Source of the DNA: Spirosoma arboris
Lineage (GTDB): Bacteria > Bacteroidota > Bacteroidia > Cytophagales > Spirosomataceae
Length of the DNA stretch: 64,000 nt
Reading direction: 5' to 3'
Assembly: GCF_009754945.1 (NCBI RefSeq)
Contig: NZ_WPIN01000006.1
Coordinates: forward strand, 372,001 to 436,000
Positions 50,653 through 58,476 of the stretch are shown here, in pieces. The position numbers and the translations under genes were made by a program. The notes under the pieces are model-generated. The model was not told the DNA's origin, did not search any database, and worked only from the letters and a program-made list of their open reading frames with translations. The stretch's first letter is position 1; each line of letters opens with the position of its first letter.

Positions 50653-51798
50653 ATGAAATCACTATTGCTCATTCTTGCTTTAACAGGGTCAATCGTACAT
50701 TCGGGTCGCGCTCAACTCATTGATACTTTACTTAATGTTGGCACCTATAGGCTTTATTTTACGATCAGTAAAGGAAAAGGTGTGCCAATCCTTTTTGAAG
50801 CGGGGGGAGGTGATGATGCCAGCGTGTGGAAAAATATCCTAAAGCCAATTGCCGCTATCACAGGCACCACCCTCATCGCCTATGATCGGGCTGGTTTCGG
50901 GAAAAGCAGTTTGGATACCAATCGGCATGGTATCGTAAATGGCATAATCGGATTAGAAACGGGCTTGCAGAAGTTGGGGTATACAGGTAACATTATATTG
51001 GTAGCTCATTCTCAAGGTGGTTTGTATGCGAGCCTGTATGCGTTCAGGCATCCTAAGCAAGTGAAGGCCGCCGTATTGATTGATGCGACCACCCCTTGTT
51101 TTTATGAGGAAAATCGGCTGAGAGCGACCCAACATATCATTGATAAAGACCTGGCCAAGGTTAAGAAAACGAATCCTGGATCTTATTATCAGGGGTTAGA
51201 TTTTAGTTCTAATATAAACTACGTTAGAAAAACGCCTTTTCCCCAACAGATTCCAGTAACCGATTTCGTTGCCGAAAATCCGCCATTTAGCGACGAAAAA
51301 GAGAGAGATGACTGGAAACAGTGTCACCAGATGTTTGTGAGTGAATCACCTAATCGAAAAGGGATTATGGCTTATGGCTGTGGCCATTTTATTTTTGGTG
51401 ATAATCCTCCGATGGTTATTAATGCCATTGTCGAAGCCTATGCTAAAACAGTGGATCAAGCAAAAAGTAATGAGATACTAAAACGGGGTATTGCCTATGC
51501 AATTGATGCGTCCAATACAAGAAACAAAACGGAGGCTGCTTATCGACATTCGGAAGACAATCTAAATTCGTGGGGCTATCAATTATTGCAACAAGGTGAT
51601 CTGCCAAAGGCGTTAAAGATATTCAAGCTAAATGTTGACTTATTCCCTGCTAGTTGGAATGTCTACGACAGTTACGGGGAGACCCTTTTAAAAAGCAATC
51701 AGAAAGAAGAAGCGATTAGAATGTATAAAAAATCAATAGAACTAAATCCTGATAATAAAAACGGGAAAAAAGTACTGGAGGAAATCTCAAAACCATAA
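50653..51798 (+). CDS. Exported alpha/beta hydrolase with C-terminal TPR repeats
   Basis: 381 residues with a Sec signal (about 1-20, RAQ). Hydrolase domain about 35-270: VPILFEAGGGDDASVWKNIL, the catalytic-Asp strand TTLIAYDRAGFGKSS, nucleophile S120 in VAHSQGGLYASLYAFRHP, and a late GCGHFIFGDNPPMV giving the His. Residues about 305-378 show two TPR units (SWGYQLLQQGDLPKALKIF and YDSYGETLLKSNQKEEAIRM). Fusion of a lipase-like domain to TPRs occurs in Bacteroidota. By eye it is more AT-rich than the upstream esterase. Confidence 0.82.
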   Translation: MKSLLLILALTGSIVHSGRAQLIDTLLNVGTYRLYFTISKGKGVPILFEAGGGDDASVWKNILKPIAAITGTTLIAYDRAGFGKSSLDTNRHGIVNGIIGLETGLQKLGYTGNIILVAHSQGGLYASLYAFRHPKQVKAAVLIDATTPCFYEENRLRATQHIIDKDLAKVKKTNPGSYYQGLDFSSNINYVRKTPFPQQIPVTDFVAENPPFSDEKERDDWKQCHQMFVSESPNRKGIMAYGCGHFIFGDNPPMVINAIVEAYAKTVDQAKSNEILKRGIAYAIDASNTRNKTEAAYRHSEDNLNSWGYQLLQQGDLPKALKIFKLNVDLFPASWNVYDSYGETLLKSNQKEEAIRMYKKSIELNPDNKNGKKVLEEISKP

Positions 51799-51955
51799 AA
51801 TTAGTTTGAGTCTTTGCTATAAATTATTGAATTAAAAGTAAATTAATCAGTTGCAACCAGGCAAACATTTTGCCGTGCCTTGTGTTCTTGCTCAAATAAA
51901 AACATCACCATAGCAGAACCATAAGGCAGCTTCTAAAGCTGTATTGACAAATGGT

Positions 51956-52426
51956 ATGAATCCACTACTATTCCTGGTTTTATTAGCTGGACTATTGAAG
52001 ATACAGCAGGCAAATGCTCAGTGTAAAATAATATATCGAAGTCAGGACCTGACGGTACGGACAGATCAGGATTTAGTGGCCAGACCAGATACCGGCAACC
52101 ACATTACTTCGATTGAGTCACGAGGAATTCTAAGCAAATACCTGGTTGTTCATTACGAACACACTAAAAGGGCGTTAATTCCTAAAAAGGAAATTTGGGG
52201 CTATATAGACAGTCAAAAAACAGCCTGGCGATCGTACCAGAAAGAACTCTTTCGGGTCATTAAGTACAATGAAGGTTGGGTAGAATACGTCATAAACCGC
52301 CCGGTTGGAACAAGGCTGACGCCTACTTATAACGCAGTTATGTATAGCCGTACGCTAGATAGCCCCATTAGAACGAACTGGTCTCAGGCAATGGCTGATG
52401 TTCCTTTAGGACATATCATACGATAA
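51956..52426 (+). CDS. Exported protein of unknown function
   Basis: 156 residues from ATG 51956 (MNPLLFLVLLAGLL), a Sec signal ending ANAQ; an in-frame TTG 12 nt upstream is a less likely start. The mature part is basic, with strand-like segments (CKIIYRSQDLTVRTDQDLVA, GILSKYLVVHYEHTKRALIP) and no cysteine pattern, repeat or catalytic motif I recognise. Possibly a small SH3-like periplasmic domain. It stands alone between an exported hydrolase and a minus-strand membrane protein. Confidence 0.5.
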   Translation: MNPLLFLVLLAGLLKIQQANAQCKIIYRSQDLTVRTDQDLVARPDTGNHITSIESRGILSKYLVVHYEHTKRALIPKKEIWGYIDSQKTAWRSYQKELFRVIKYNEGWVEYVINRPVGTRLTPTYNAVMYSRTLDSPIRTNWSQAMADVPLGHIIR

Positions 52427-52444
52427 ATTTATCCTTGTCCGCAA

Positions 52445-52705
52445 TCAGGAGCGGTTAAATACATACCACATAAGCGCAACAAGAATAGATTCGATTATCC
52501 AGACATGCAGTGTATTGTGCTGAGCTAATCGGCGGACGAGAAAATGAAGCCCGACCGCTCCGGCCGCAATGGGAATACCGAAGATGAATTGCAGAACATT
52601 GTTCTCCTGCTTCATATCGACAAAGCCGTACAGAATGATAATAATACCCATCAACGCGACTATCATGAGTGGCGTAATCAGGCTAAATACCTTTGAAATA
52701 TCCAT
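52445..52705 (-). CDS. Small integral membrane protein, unknown
   Basis: 86 residues with three hydrophobic segments (FSLITPLMIVALMGIIIILY, FIFGIPIAAGAVGLHFLV, VWIIESILVALMWYVF). A compact three-helix membrane protein. No family recognised and no evident partner gene; the nearest regulator is distant. The 436-nt gap upstream of it contains a promoter box and terminator of a possible small RNA on the other strand. Confidence 0.55.
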   Translation of the reverse strand: MDISKVFSLITPLMIVALMGIIIILYGFVDMKQENNVLQFIFGIPIAAGAVGLHFLVRRLAQHNTLHVWIIESILVALMWYVFNRS

Positions 52706-52944
52706 ATGTACGATTAGTTAGTAGTCAGGATGACCGTTTCTAGATCACCTGCCAATAGCCAAAATCAACAGGTACATAATGAATCATTGTTTATTGGATT
52801 ATTCTATGATTAAACTTGCCTCCTCATTCAAACAAAGGCTATTGAACGGCAATTATATAAGCTCATTTATCGGGTAAAAGAGGTCGTTTATCGGTATTTA
52901 GGGCCCAACGGTCTAGTAAATTCGCACGTTTGCAGGTGTTGGCT

Positions 52945-52952
52945 TATCTTTG
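52945..52952 (+). promoter_or_regulatory. -7 box TATCTTTG with no downstream gene
   Basis: Exact match to TAnnTTTG, 30 nt before a plus-strand terminator hairpin, with no plus-strand ORF between or after. Confidence 0.5.
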
Positions 52953-52958
52953 AACTAT

Positions 52959-53014
52959 TAAAAGTATTAGATAGGATTAAGGAAAGCGGCCTGACTTTGT
53001 TTAGCCGCTTTTTT
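52959..53014 (+). ncRNA. Candidate small RNA of about 55 nt
   Basis: Predicted from a Bacteroidota -7 box (52945-52952) placed just before, and an intrinsic terminator (52983-53014) at its end, in a gap flanked by minus-strand genes only. No family recognised. The ends are estimates. Confidence 0.35.
52983..53014 (+). terminator. Intrinsic terminator
   Basis: 8-bp stem aaagcggc (52983-52990) with gccgcttt (53004-53011), a 13-nt loop, and a T tract after the stem. Confidence 0.65.
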
Positions 53015-53043
53015 GTATTAACCCAAGCTCTCCTTCAGACCAA

Positions 53044-53127
53044 AGACTACGACAATACTGGCAGATTAGGTAACGCCCGGACGTAGTCTCAGCCATCGCC
53101 AGGCGTTACCCAACTTGTTGTAATCTG
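53044..53127. repeat. Complex inverted repeats with interlocking stems
   Basis: One stem pairs 53062-53077 with 53102-53127, 16 bp interrupted by a 10-nt insert (itself able to form caac/gttg). A second stem pairs agactacg (53044-53051) with cgtagtct (53082-53089), partly enclosing the first arm. The two stems compete or form a pseudoknot. It lies 14 nt past the stop of the minus-strand gene at 53141-53401. Confidence 0.7.
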
Positions 53128-53140
53128 GATTCACAAATCG

Positions 53141-53401
53141 TTAATGTGATTGCCAGGGAGGTGATAGTGTAAGTCCACCACCAACAAGTCCATTATCCGA
53201 ATGTCCACCGTATAGGTTGACGCTTTTAATCAGGCTATTTCCTAAAAAACCGTGTGTCAGGCCGTTTCGTGATACATCACTGCCTGAGCCACTACTGGTA
53301 CTTTTTGCCGACTTTTTGCCGAAATATTTATAAAGGCCATAACCCGCAGCCAACGCGGCTCCCAATGCAATTCCTGCAATAGCGGTCACTTTCTTATCCA
53401 T
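53141..53401 (-). CDS. Small protein with one membrane segment and Gly/Ser tail
   Basis: 86 residues from ATG 53401 (MDKKVTAIAGIALG); in-frame ATGs at 53425 and 53446 would add 8 or 15 residues. A transmembrane helix at about 5-20 (TAIAGIALGAALAAGYGLYK) is followed by a Lys/Ser/Gly-rich region and a terminal LVGGGLTLSPPWQSH. Looks like a YtxH-like or phage-shock-like small anchor protein, but no family is recognised. Confidence 0.5.
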   Translation of the reverse strand: MDKKVTAIAGIALGAALAAGYGLYKYFGKKSAKSTSSGSGSDVSRNGLTHGFLGNSLIKSVNLYGGHSDNGLVGGGLTLSPPWQSH

Positions 53402-53670
53402 GACTGTTCGTTCGATTGTTTTCATACGTAACAGGCGTTGGGGCAAATGGTTTTCGTAGGACTGACCATACCAACCCGCGTATTCTGTCTTTCTGACGTT
53501 TGGTGATTAGTCGTTTGAGCGTGGTCATGACAGGAGGTTAGTAAATTATTGAGAGCTGGTAATTTTATTTTTAAGTAATTGATTTTCAAGTATTTATATT
53601 GTAAAAATAATAGACGCAATTAGCCCTGTTATTGTCGTATTTACCCCCTATCCAAGTCTTCACTGAGTAG

Positions 53671-53678
53671 TATCTTTG
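53671..53678 (+). promoter_or_regulatory. -7 box TATCTTTG of the VOC gene
   Basis: Exact TAnnTTTG, 27 nt before the ATG at 53706, giving a leader of about 20 nt. Confidence 0.6.
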
Positions 53679-53705
53679 TCATATAAACGTTAAAACAACA
53701 TACTC

Positions 53706-54137
53706 ATGGCAACCAAAATCTTTTTAAACCTGCCCGTTAAAGACCTCAACAAATCCATCGAGTTTTTCACGCAGCTTGGCTACAGTTTCAATCCTCAGTT
53801 TACGGACGAGAATGCAACCTGCATGATTATTAGCGAGGATATTTATGTCATGCTCTTAGTTGAGAAGTACTTTAAAACCTTCACTAAAAAAGAGATTGCG
53901 GATGCTACCAAAACCACCGAAGTACTCATTTGCCTTTCGGCCGAAAGTCGTGAAGCTGTTGATGGGTTAGTAAGTAAAGCAGTGGCTGCAGGTGGTACTA
54001 CGCCCAACGAGCCACAGGATCAGGGCTTTATGTACGGACATGGATTTCAGGACTTGGACGGCCACTTATGGGAAGTTATGTATATGGACCCCGCTGCCAT
54101 TAATCAGGAGCAACCAGCAGCAGAGGCCAGTGCGTAG
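53706..54137 (+). CDS. VOC family protein (glyoxalase/bleomycin-resistance-like)
   Basis: 143 residues. One vicinal-oxygen-chelate protein made of two beta-alpha-beta-beta-beta units: KIFLNLPVKDLNKSIEFFTQ for the first, then GFMYGHGFQDLDGHLWEVMY with the C-terminal metal Glu (E in LWEV). It belongs to the PhnB/YaeR-like group common in Bacteroidota; exact substrate not deducible. Single-gene unit with its own promoter box and a terminator. Confidence 0.85.
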   Translation: MATKIFLNLPVKDLNKSIEFFTQLGYSFNPQFTDENATCMIISEDIYVMLLVEKYFKTFTKKEIADATKTTEVLICLSAESREAVDGLVSKAVAAGGTTPNEPQDQGFMYGHGFQDLDGHLWEVMYMDPAAINQEQPAAEASA

Positions 54138-54164
54138 TAAAAAATTTATACAACCTGAAAAAAC

Positions 54165-54198
54165 AGAAACCCCGACCAATGTTGCGGTCGGGGTTTCT
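54165..54198. terminator. Bidirectional terminator
   Basis: Perfect 13-bp stem (54165-54177 with 54186-54198) and 8-nt loop between convergent genes. An A tract lies on the left, so it works for the minus strand, and a T-rich foot on the right serves the plus strand. Confidence 0.8.
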
Positions 54199-54199
54199 C

Positions 54200-54505
54200 T
54201 TAATTGCTTTCCACAAATTCTTTGTCTTCTAAAATGTGGACCACTTCAATGAGCGATTCGGTTTCGAGGTCATCCCAGGTAAATAGCTCATCAATTCGTT
54301 CATCAATTTTATAGGCTAATCCCTGTTCAGTGATCGCATTAAGTCCCTGACCTTCATATTCCCATTCTTCAGTCAGAGAGGCTTCGGCCATCACTTCGCC
54401 ATTATGATTCTTTACATTCTTGCGATATAATTGGCTGATCAGATTTTTAATTCTTGCCCGAAAGACCTCATGCTCTTCTATAAGCGTTTGTGCTGTTTGT
54501 TCCAT
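54200..54505 (-). CDS. Small acidic protein of unknown function
   Basis: 101 residues, strongly acidic (many Glu/Asp), soluble. Helices at the start (LIEEHEVFRARIKNLISQLY) and end (LETESLIEVVHILEDKEFVE). No motif recognised. The convergent terminator fits a real gene end, and the ORF has no competing frame of similar quality. Confidence 0.5.
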   Translation of the reverse strand: MEQTAQTLIEEHEVFRARIKNLISQLYRKNVKNHNGEVMAEASLTEEWEYEGQGLNAITEQGLAYKIDERIDELFTWDDLETESLIEVVHILEDKEFVESN

Positions 54506-54684
54506 AGTACTATAAAAGTTACGGTGATAAGAAATAACTAATCTCGCGATTTATAGCTTAGACGAATTTTGGCGAAATAGTATCGAATTTTCGGTTAATA
54601 TGATACCGCTTTGAGGGAGAATAAGCTATGAGTTATTAGAAAAGAGTGTCTATGAGGTAATCTGGTAACTTTTGTTCCTGATTC

Positions 54685-54909
54685 TTATTCTTTATTGTGG
54701 ATGATTAACTTATCTACTTCCAGTTCACCAATTCGAAGCTTGCGAATATATCCTCGGCCAGCGCGAAACTGTCCGATGGCTAGTGTGCCAATGGCTAACG
54801 CACCTACAGCTAAGGCGCCAACGGCTAAAGCACCTACTGCCCATCGGCCAACGGCAACCTGCCCAATCGCGCGTTTACTTAGTTTTAAGGGTAATTTGAA
54901 TCGTTTCAT
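54685..54909 (-). CDS. Small pentapeptide-repeat-like protein (A-V/I-G-A-L units)
   Basis: 74 residues. Seven or so tandem five-residue units of the form A(V/I)G(A/Q/T/R)L/V occupy about 14-50, followed by less regular LRIGELEVDKLII. Period five with small and branched residues suggests a short right-handed quadrilateral beta-helix of the pentapeptide-repeat class, but the pattern is Ala/Gly-based rather than the usual A(D/N)LxX. Basic N-terminus (KRFKLPLKLSKR). Role unknown. Confidence 0.5.
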   Translation of the reverse strand: MKRFKLPLKLSKRAIGQVAVGRWAVGALAVGALAVGALAIGTLAIGQFRAGRGYIRKLRIGELEVDKLIIHNKE

Positions 54910-55008
54910 AGTTTCTAAGATGTAATGGCGATCAATGCCAGTCGTAATTATAAACAGAACTTAAGTTACCCTGACAGGTTTTAATGTATTATCCAATGGA
55001 CTACACAG

Positions 55009-56328
55009 TTGATGAAACAATTCTATGCTATTTTAGCTAACTCACTGGTTGCCTCTTTAACCAATAATCTCGTCTGGTTTGCGGTTACTTTCTGGGTTTA
55101 TTTAGAGACTAAATCGGTAGTAGCTACCTCGTTGATGGCTGGCGTATATTCGGGTACGGTTGCGCTGTCCGGATTTTTTCTGGGCTCGTTGGTGGATCGA
55201 TATAAGAAGAAGCATTCGATGATTTTTTCGAGCCTTGGGTCTCTCGTTTTATACGCCCTCTCATTTATCATTTTCATCACGACGCCAGAAAAAATCTTTA
55301 AAGACCCCGCCAGCCCAATTCTCTGGGTATTTATAGTGCTCTCACTGGTAGGGGCCATTGCCGGAAACATCCGAAGTATTGCACTCTCAACGCTTGTAAC
55401 GGTGCTAATACCCGAAGATGGTCGGGATAAGGCAAACGGGATGGTGGGGACCACAAACGGGGTTTCCTTTCTGGTATCGTCAATTTTTAGTGGGCTAATT
55501 ATTGGCTTTCTGGGCATCTTCTGGATGCTGATTATCGCCATTGGTCTGACTGCTCTGGTGCTGATTCATGTGTGGGTTTTAGCGATTCCCGAAAAAGGAA
55601 TTGCGCATGCCGAAGAGCACACCAAACGCGTTGATATTCGGGGAACGATACGGGCTATTAATCTTGTACCGGGTTTGTTCGCACTTATCTTTTTCAATAC
55701 CTTCAACAACTTTCTGGGGGGCGTATTCATGTCGCTGATGGATGCCTACGGTCTGTCGTTGGTAACAGTCCAGACCTGGGGCGTTTTGTGGGGTGTGCTG
55801 AGCCTTGGGTTTATTATCGGCGGTCTGATTGTATCGAAAAAAGGACTTGGAAAACAGCCGCTTCGCACCCTGTTTCTGGCCAACATCGCTATGTGGACGA
55901 TCTGTGTTTTCTTTACGATTCAGGCGTCGGTTATTCTGCTGGCGGTGGGCATGTTCATTTATCTATGCCTGATTCCGGTTGTGGAAGCGGCCGAGCAGAC
56001 GATTCTGCAAAAGCTGATTTCGCCGGAGCGTCAGGGGCGGGTGTTTGGCTTTGCGCAAAGTATCGAACAGGCTGCTTCACCGATAACCGCGTTTATGATT
56101 GGCCCAATTGCGCAGCTCATTTTTATTCCATTTATGACCACTGGAGCCGGTGTGGAGCTGATTGGTTCCTGGTTTGGAACTGGCAAGGATAGAGGGCTTG
56201 CTCTTTTGTTTACGGTCACTGGATTGATCGGCCTTATCATTACGATTATCGCTATGAAGTCCAAAGCCTACGACACACTATTGGAAAACTACCAAAAGCA
56301 GGCTGAACCTCAAGTGGTTGATGAGTAA
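55009..56328 (+). CDS. MFS transporter
   Basis: 439 residues with about 11-12 transmembrane helices. The first loop shows GSLVDRYKKKHSM, the MFS A-motif-like D-R-x-x-K/R pattern. A central cytosolic loop is at about 195-225 and the second half starts at NLVPGLFALIFFNTFNNFLG. It resembles the Bacteroidota/Firmicutes MFS_3-like (enterobactin exporter or macrolide-efflux-like) branch, so drug or siderophore efflux is plausible. No regulator is directly adjacent. Substrate unknown. Confidence 0.85.
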   Translation: MMKQFYAILANSLVASLTNNLVWFAVTFWVYLETKSVVATSLMAGVYSGTVALSGFFLGSLVDRYKKKHSMIFSSLGSLVLYALSFIIFITTPEKIFKDPASPILWVFIVLSLVGAIAGNIRSIALSTLVTVLIPEDGRDKANGMVGTTNGVSFLVSSIFSGLIIGFLGIFWMLIIAIGLTALVLIHVWVLAIPEKGIAHAEEHTKRVDIRGTIRAINLVPGLFALIFFNTFNNFLGGVFMSLMDAYGLSLVTVQTWGVLWGVLSLGFIIGGLIVSKKGLGKQPLRTLFLANIAMWTICVFFTIQASVILLAVGMFIYLCLIPVVEAAEQTILQKLISPERQGRVFGFAQSIEQAASPITAFMIGPIAQLIFIPFMTTGAGVELIGSWFGTGKDRGLALLFTVTGLIGLIITIIAMKSKAYDTLLENYQKQAEPQVVDE

Positions 56329-56344
56329 GCCTGTTACCTGGTCC

Positions 56345-57238
56345 TTACGTCACCACTAGCTTCTTCTCCCGCCGAACCAGGTAAACTGAAATCAGAATTC
56401 CCAGACAGGCCACGAAATGCCCGAATGTAAACGGCTCATTGTCCAGAATGCCCCAGAAAATAGCGACAATAGGAATCACATAGGTTGTGGTACTCGCAAA
56501 TAGGGGCGAAGAGCTTTGGATCAGTTTTGTGTGCAGCAACTGGGCCAGCGCTGTTCCTAGCAGACCCAGCGTTAACAAGGCGGCAACAGGTCCAATGCTG
56601 GCGTGAGAGAACTGGAAAATCTCATAATTTGGGATCGCCACAAAAAAGAAGGCAAGCAACCCGTTCATCGTAACACTAACGGCACTCAATTGAAGTGGAG
56701 GAATATCGGCTAAATAATACTTTACAATATTGATGTTCAGCCCATAGCAAAGAGTTGCCCCGATGACCAAAAACACATAGACATTGACCGATAATGTGGA
56801 ACCATCTGACGATAACAAACTTAAGGCAACCGAACACGACAGCCCTAGTAACAGCCCAATTAGCTGAGAATACGAGTAGGTGTTTTTGAAGAAAAAGGTA
56901 GAAACCAGAAAAGTAAACGAAGGCGTCACCGCAATAAGAATCCCAGCGACCGAGCTCTGAATATGCTCCTGCGATAAGCTGAACAGGTAAGACGGAATCA
57001 GCATACTGAGCAGGCTGGATAACAGGATGATCGGTAGTTTTTTTCGAGGAATATGCCGGAAATACCTGAGCGCGAACGGTAGAAAGGCCACGCCTGCAGC
57101 AACTAGCCGAATGGTAGCAGCTGCTACGTAACCAAAACCTTCCAGCCCTTTCTTAATCAGAATATAGCTGCTCCCCCAAATGAGCGATAACGCGATAAAA
57201 TACAGCCATTTGTTGGCAGACGAGGAAGTACTTGTCAT
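56345..57238 (-). CDS. EamA/DMT-family transporter
   Basis: 297 residues with ten predicted transmembrane helices in two homologous EamA halves (WLYFIALSLIWGSSYILIKK at the start, VNVYVFLVIGATLCYGLNIN at the second half). The sequence SLIWGSSYI is typical of the family. Drug/metabolite exporter of the inner membrane. Convergent with the MFS gene, 16 nt between stops. Confidence 0.85.
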   Translation of the reverse strand: MTSTSSSANKWLYFIALSLIWGSSYILIKKGLEGFGYVAAATIRLVAAGVAFLPFALRYFRHIPRKKLPIILLSSLLSMLIPSYLFSLSQEHIQSSVAGILIAVTPSFTFLVSTFFFKNTYSYSQLIGLLLGLSCSVALSLLSSDGSTLSVNVYVFLVIGATLCYGLNINIVKYYLADIPPLQLSAVSVTMNGLLAFFFVAIPNYEIFQFSHASIGPVAALLTLGLLGTALAQLLHTKLIQSSSPLFASTTTYVIPIVAIFWGILDNEPFTFGHFVACLGILISVYLVRREKKLVVT

Positions 57239-57272
57239 GAGAGGTTAGTTTAGTATAATGGCTGTATTTTCT

Positions 57273-57297
57273 CCCCTCTCCCGTTTTGGGAGAGGGG
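57273..57297. repeat. GC-rich hairpin, cccctctccc unit
   Basis: Perfect 10-bp stem (57273-57282 with 57288-57297), loop gtttt, followed by ccgggggtgaggg. Single-unit copy of the GC-rich family. Confidence 0.7.
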
Positions 57298-57312
57298 CCG
57301 GGGGTGAGGGAG

Positions 57313-57744
57313 TTACTTCTCCAGAACCGACGTCGGCTTACCAGGTTCAGCCACGAAAAAGACTAGCAATTTGGCCGGAACTGTCGAGCTGGTATTACGG
57401 GCTGAACTGTGTAGTCCATTACTGAATTCATAGAACGTGTCCCCTTTCTTATACACACGCGTTTTGCCTTCGAAGGTAGATTCAAGTTCGCCTTCCAGTA
57501 GATAGCCGAACGTAGGACAGGGGTGGCGATGCGCGGGGGAGGAGCTGTTGGGTGGATAGTCCACAATAAGCATCTGGACTTCTCGATTGTCGATCCCTTT
57601 TTCGTTCAATAACTGCTGACGAATGATAGAGCGACTTACGCTCGTAGGGCTGCTGCTGGTAGCCGCCGTATGGTCATGTTGAGCAAAGAGTTGGCCTGAT
57701 AATGAACTTGCCAGTATGGTACTGATAATGAGTAGTGTTTTCAT
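57313..57744 (-). CDS. Exported cupin-domain protein
   Basis: 143 residues from ATG 57744 (MKTLLIISTILASSLSGQ), giving a Sec signal; an upstream ATG 39 nt away is less likely. Cupin core: PPNSSSPAHRHPCPTFGYLL holds motif 1 with two His, followed by GELESTFEGKTRVYKKGDTF and a motif 2 region GLHSSARN. A metal-binding small barrel in the periplasm, function unknown. It lies next to the EamA gene in the same direction, separated by a GC-rich hairpin. Confidence 0.78.
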   Translation of the reverse strand: MKTLLIISTILASSLSGQLFAQHDHTAATSSSPTSVSRSIIRQQLLNEKGIDNREVQMLIVDYPPNSSSPAHRHPCPTFGYLLEGELESTFEGKTRVYKKGDTFYEFSNGLHSSARNTSSTVPAKLLVFFVAEPGKPTSVLEK

Positions 57745-57842
57745 TTGAGAGTTAAGGGGAAATAATTTGTAGTGTTTATTCAAATGTATTGAAAGAATTA
57801 TCCTAACCCTTCCCTTTGCGCTAAGACATATGCCGAATTATT

Positions 57843-57884
57843 AGCCCCTCTCCTGATTTCAGGGAAGGGGTTGGGTTGGGGTTA
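57843..57884. repeat. GC-rich hairpin, gcccctctcc...ggggttggg unit
   Basis: Imperfect stem between cccctctcctg and cagggaagggg, followed by ttgggttgggg. Member of the same family as 40150-40188. Confidence 0.65.
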
Positions 57885-57895
57885 ATAACAAACCA

Positions 57896-58339
57896 TCAAT
57901 CCACATCCGCAACCATATGCGTGGCGATTGCAATGCGATTCCAGCTGTTAATGGTGTTAATGACCAGAATAATCTGAGCGACTTTCTGTTCGCCGAGAAG
58001 AGTTACAAGATTGTCATACACGGCGTCGGATACGCCCTTGTTAGTCAACTGCGTCAATTCCTCAGTGAACCGCAAAACTGCCTGCTCAACTTCGGTGAAG
58101 AAGGGCGTTTCCCACCACGCACTTAGCGTATACAAACGCTGCTCGGTTTCGCCAATTCTACGGGCCTCTTTTGCGTGCATGTTCAGGCAATAGCCACAGC
58201 CATTCAACTGAGACACGCGCATTTTAATCAACTCCGTTAATATAGGATCAAGACCAAAAGAAGCTTGTTGTTTTACTGCTTCCATCATGGCCGTATACAC
58301 TCTGGGTTCTACTGTTTTAACTTTTAATCTAGCTTTCAT
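57896..58339 (-). CDS. Carboxymuconolactone decarboxylase / AhpD-like protein
   Basis: 147 residues. Alkylhydroperoxidase D-type helical bundle with the redox motif C48-G-Y-C51 and H55 in LNGCGYCLNMHAKEAR. This group acts as a peroxide-detoxifying or thiol-reductase-like oligomer. It is divergently transcribed from a MocR regulator, an arrangement common in bacteria, and the shared region carries CTGGACTA repeats, so it is the probable regulatory target. Confidence 0.87.
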   Translation of the reverse strand: MKARLKVKTVEPRVYTAMMEAVKQQASFGLDPILTELIKMRVSQLNGCGYCLNMHAKEARRIGETEQRLYTLSAWWETPFFTEVEQAVLRFTEELTQLTNKGVSDAVYDNLVTLLGEQKVAQIILVINTINSWNRIAIATHMVADVD

Positions 58340-58429
58340 AGCTGTAATTTATTACCTGGCAATACGTGTATTGACTTGTCGTGATTGCCACCAGTTCGTG
58401 TGTTTTGTCTCTACAAATGTCTATCTTTC

Positions 58430-58474
58430 CTGGACTACTTTATTAGTCCAGATATAACAAATAAGGTAGTCCAG
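58430..58474. promoter_or_regulatory. Triple CTGGACTA/TAGTCCAG operator upstream of the MocR gene
   Basis: Half-sites ctggacta (58430-58437), tagtccag (58444-58451) and tagtccag (58467-58474). The second and third are direct repeats 23 bp apart, the first inverted to both. They lie in the 137-nt divergent region and end 2 nt before the MocR ATG, with a TATCTTTC box just upstream (58422-58429). Confidence 0.75.
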
Positions 58475-58476
58475 TT

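Noticed and set aside
54695..54925. Plus-strand ORF of 76 codons with Ala-Pro-Thr repeats
   Set aside because: It is the opposite-strand shadow of the pentad-repeat protein. The minus frame has the more natural beginning and composition, though this choice is not certain.
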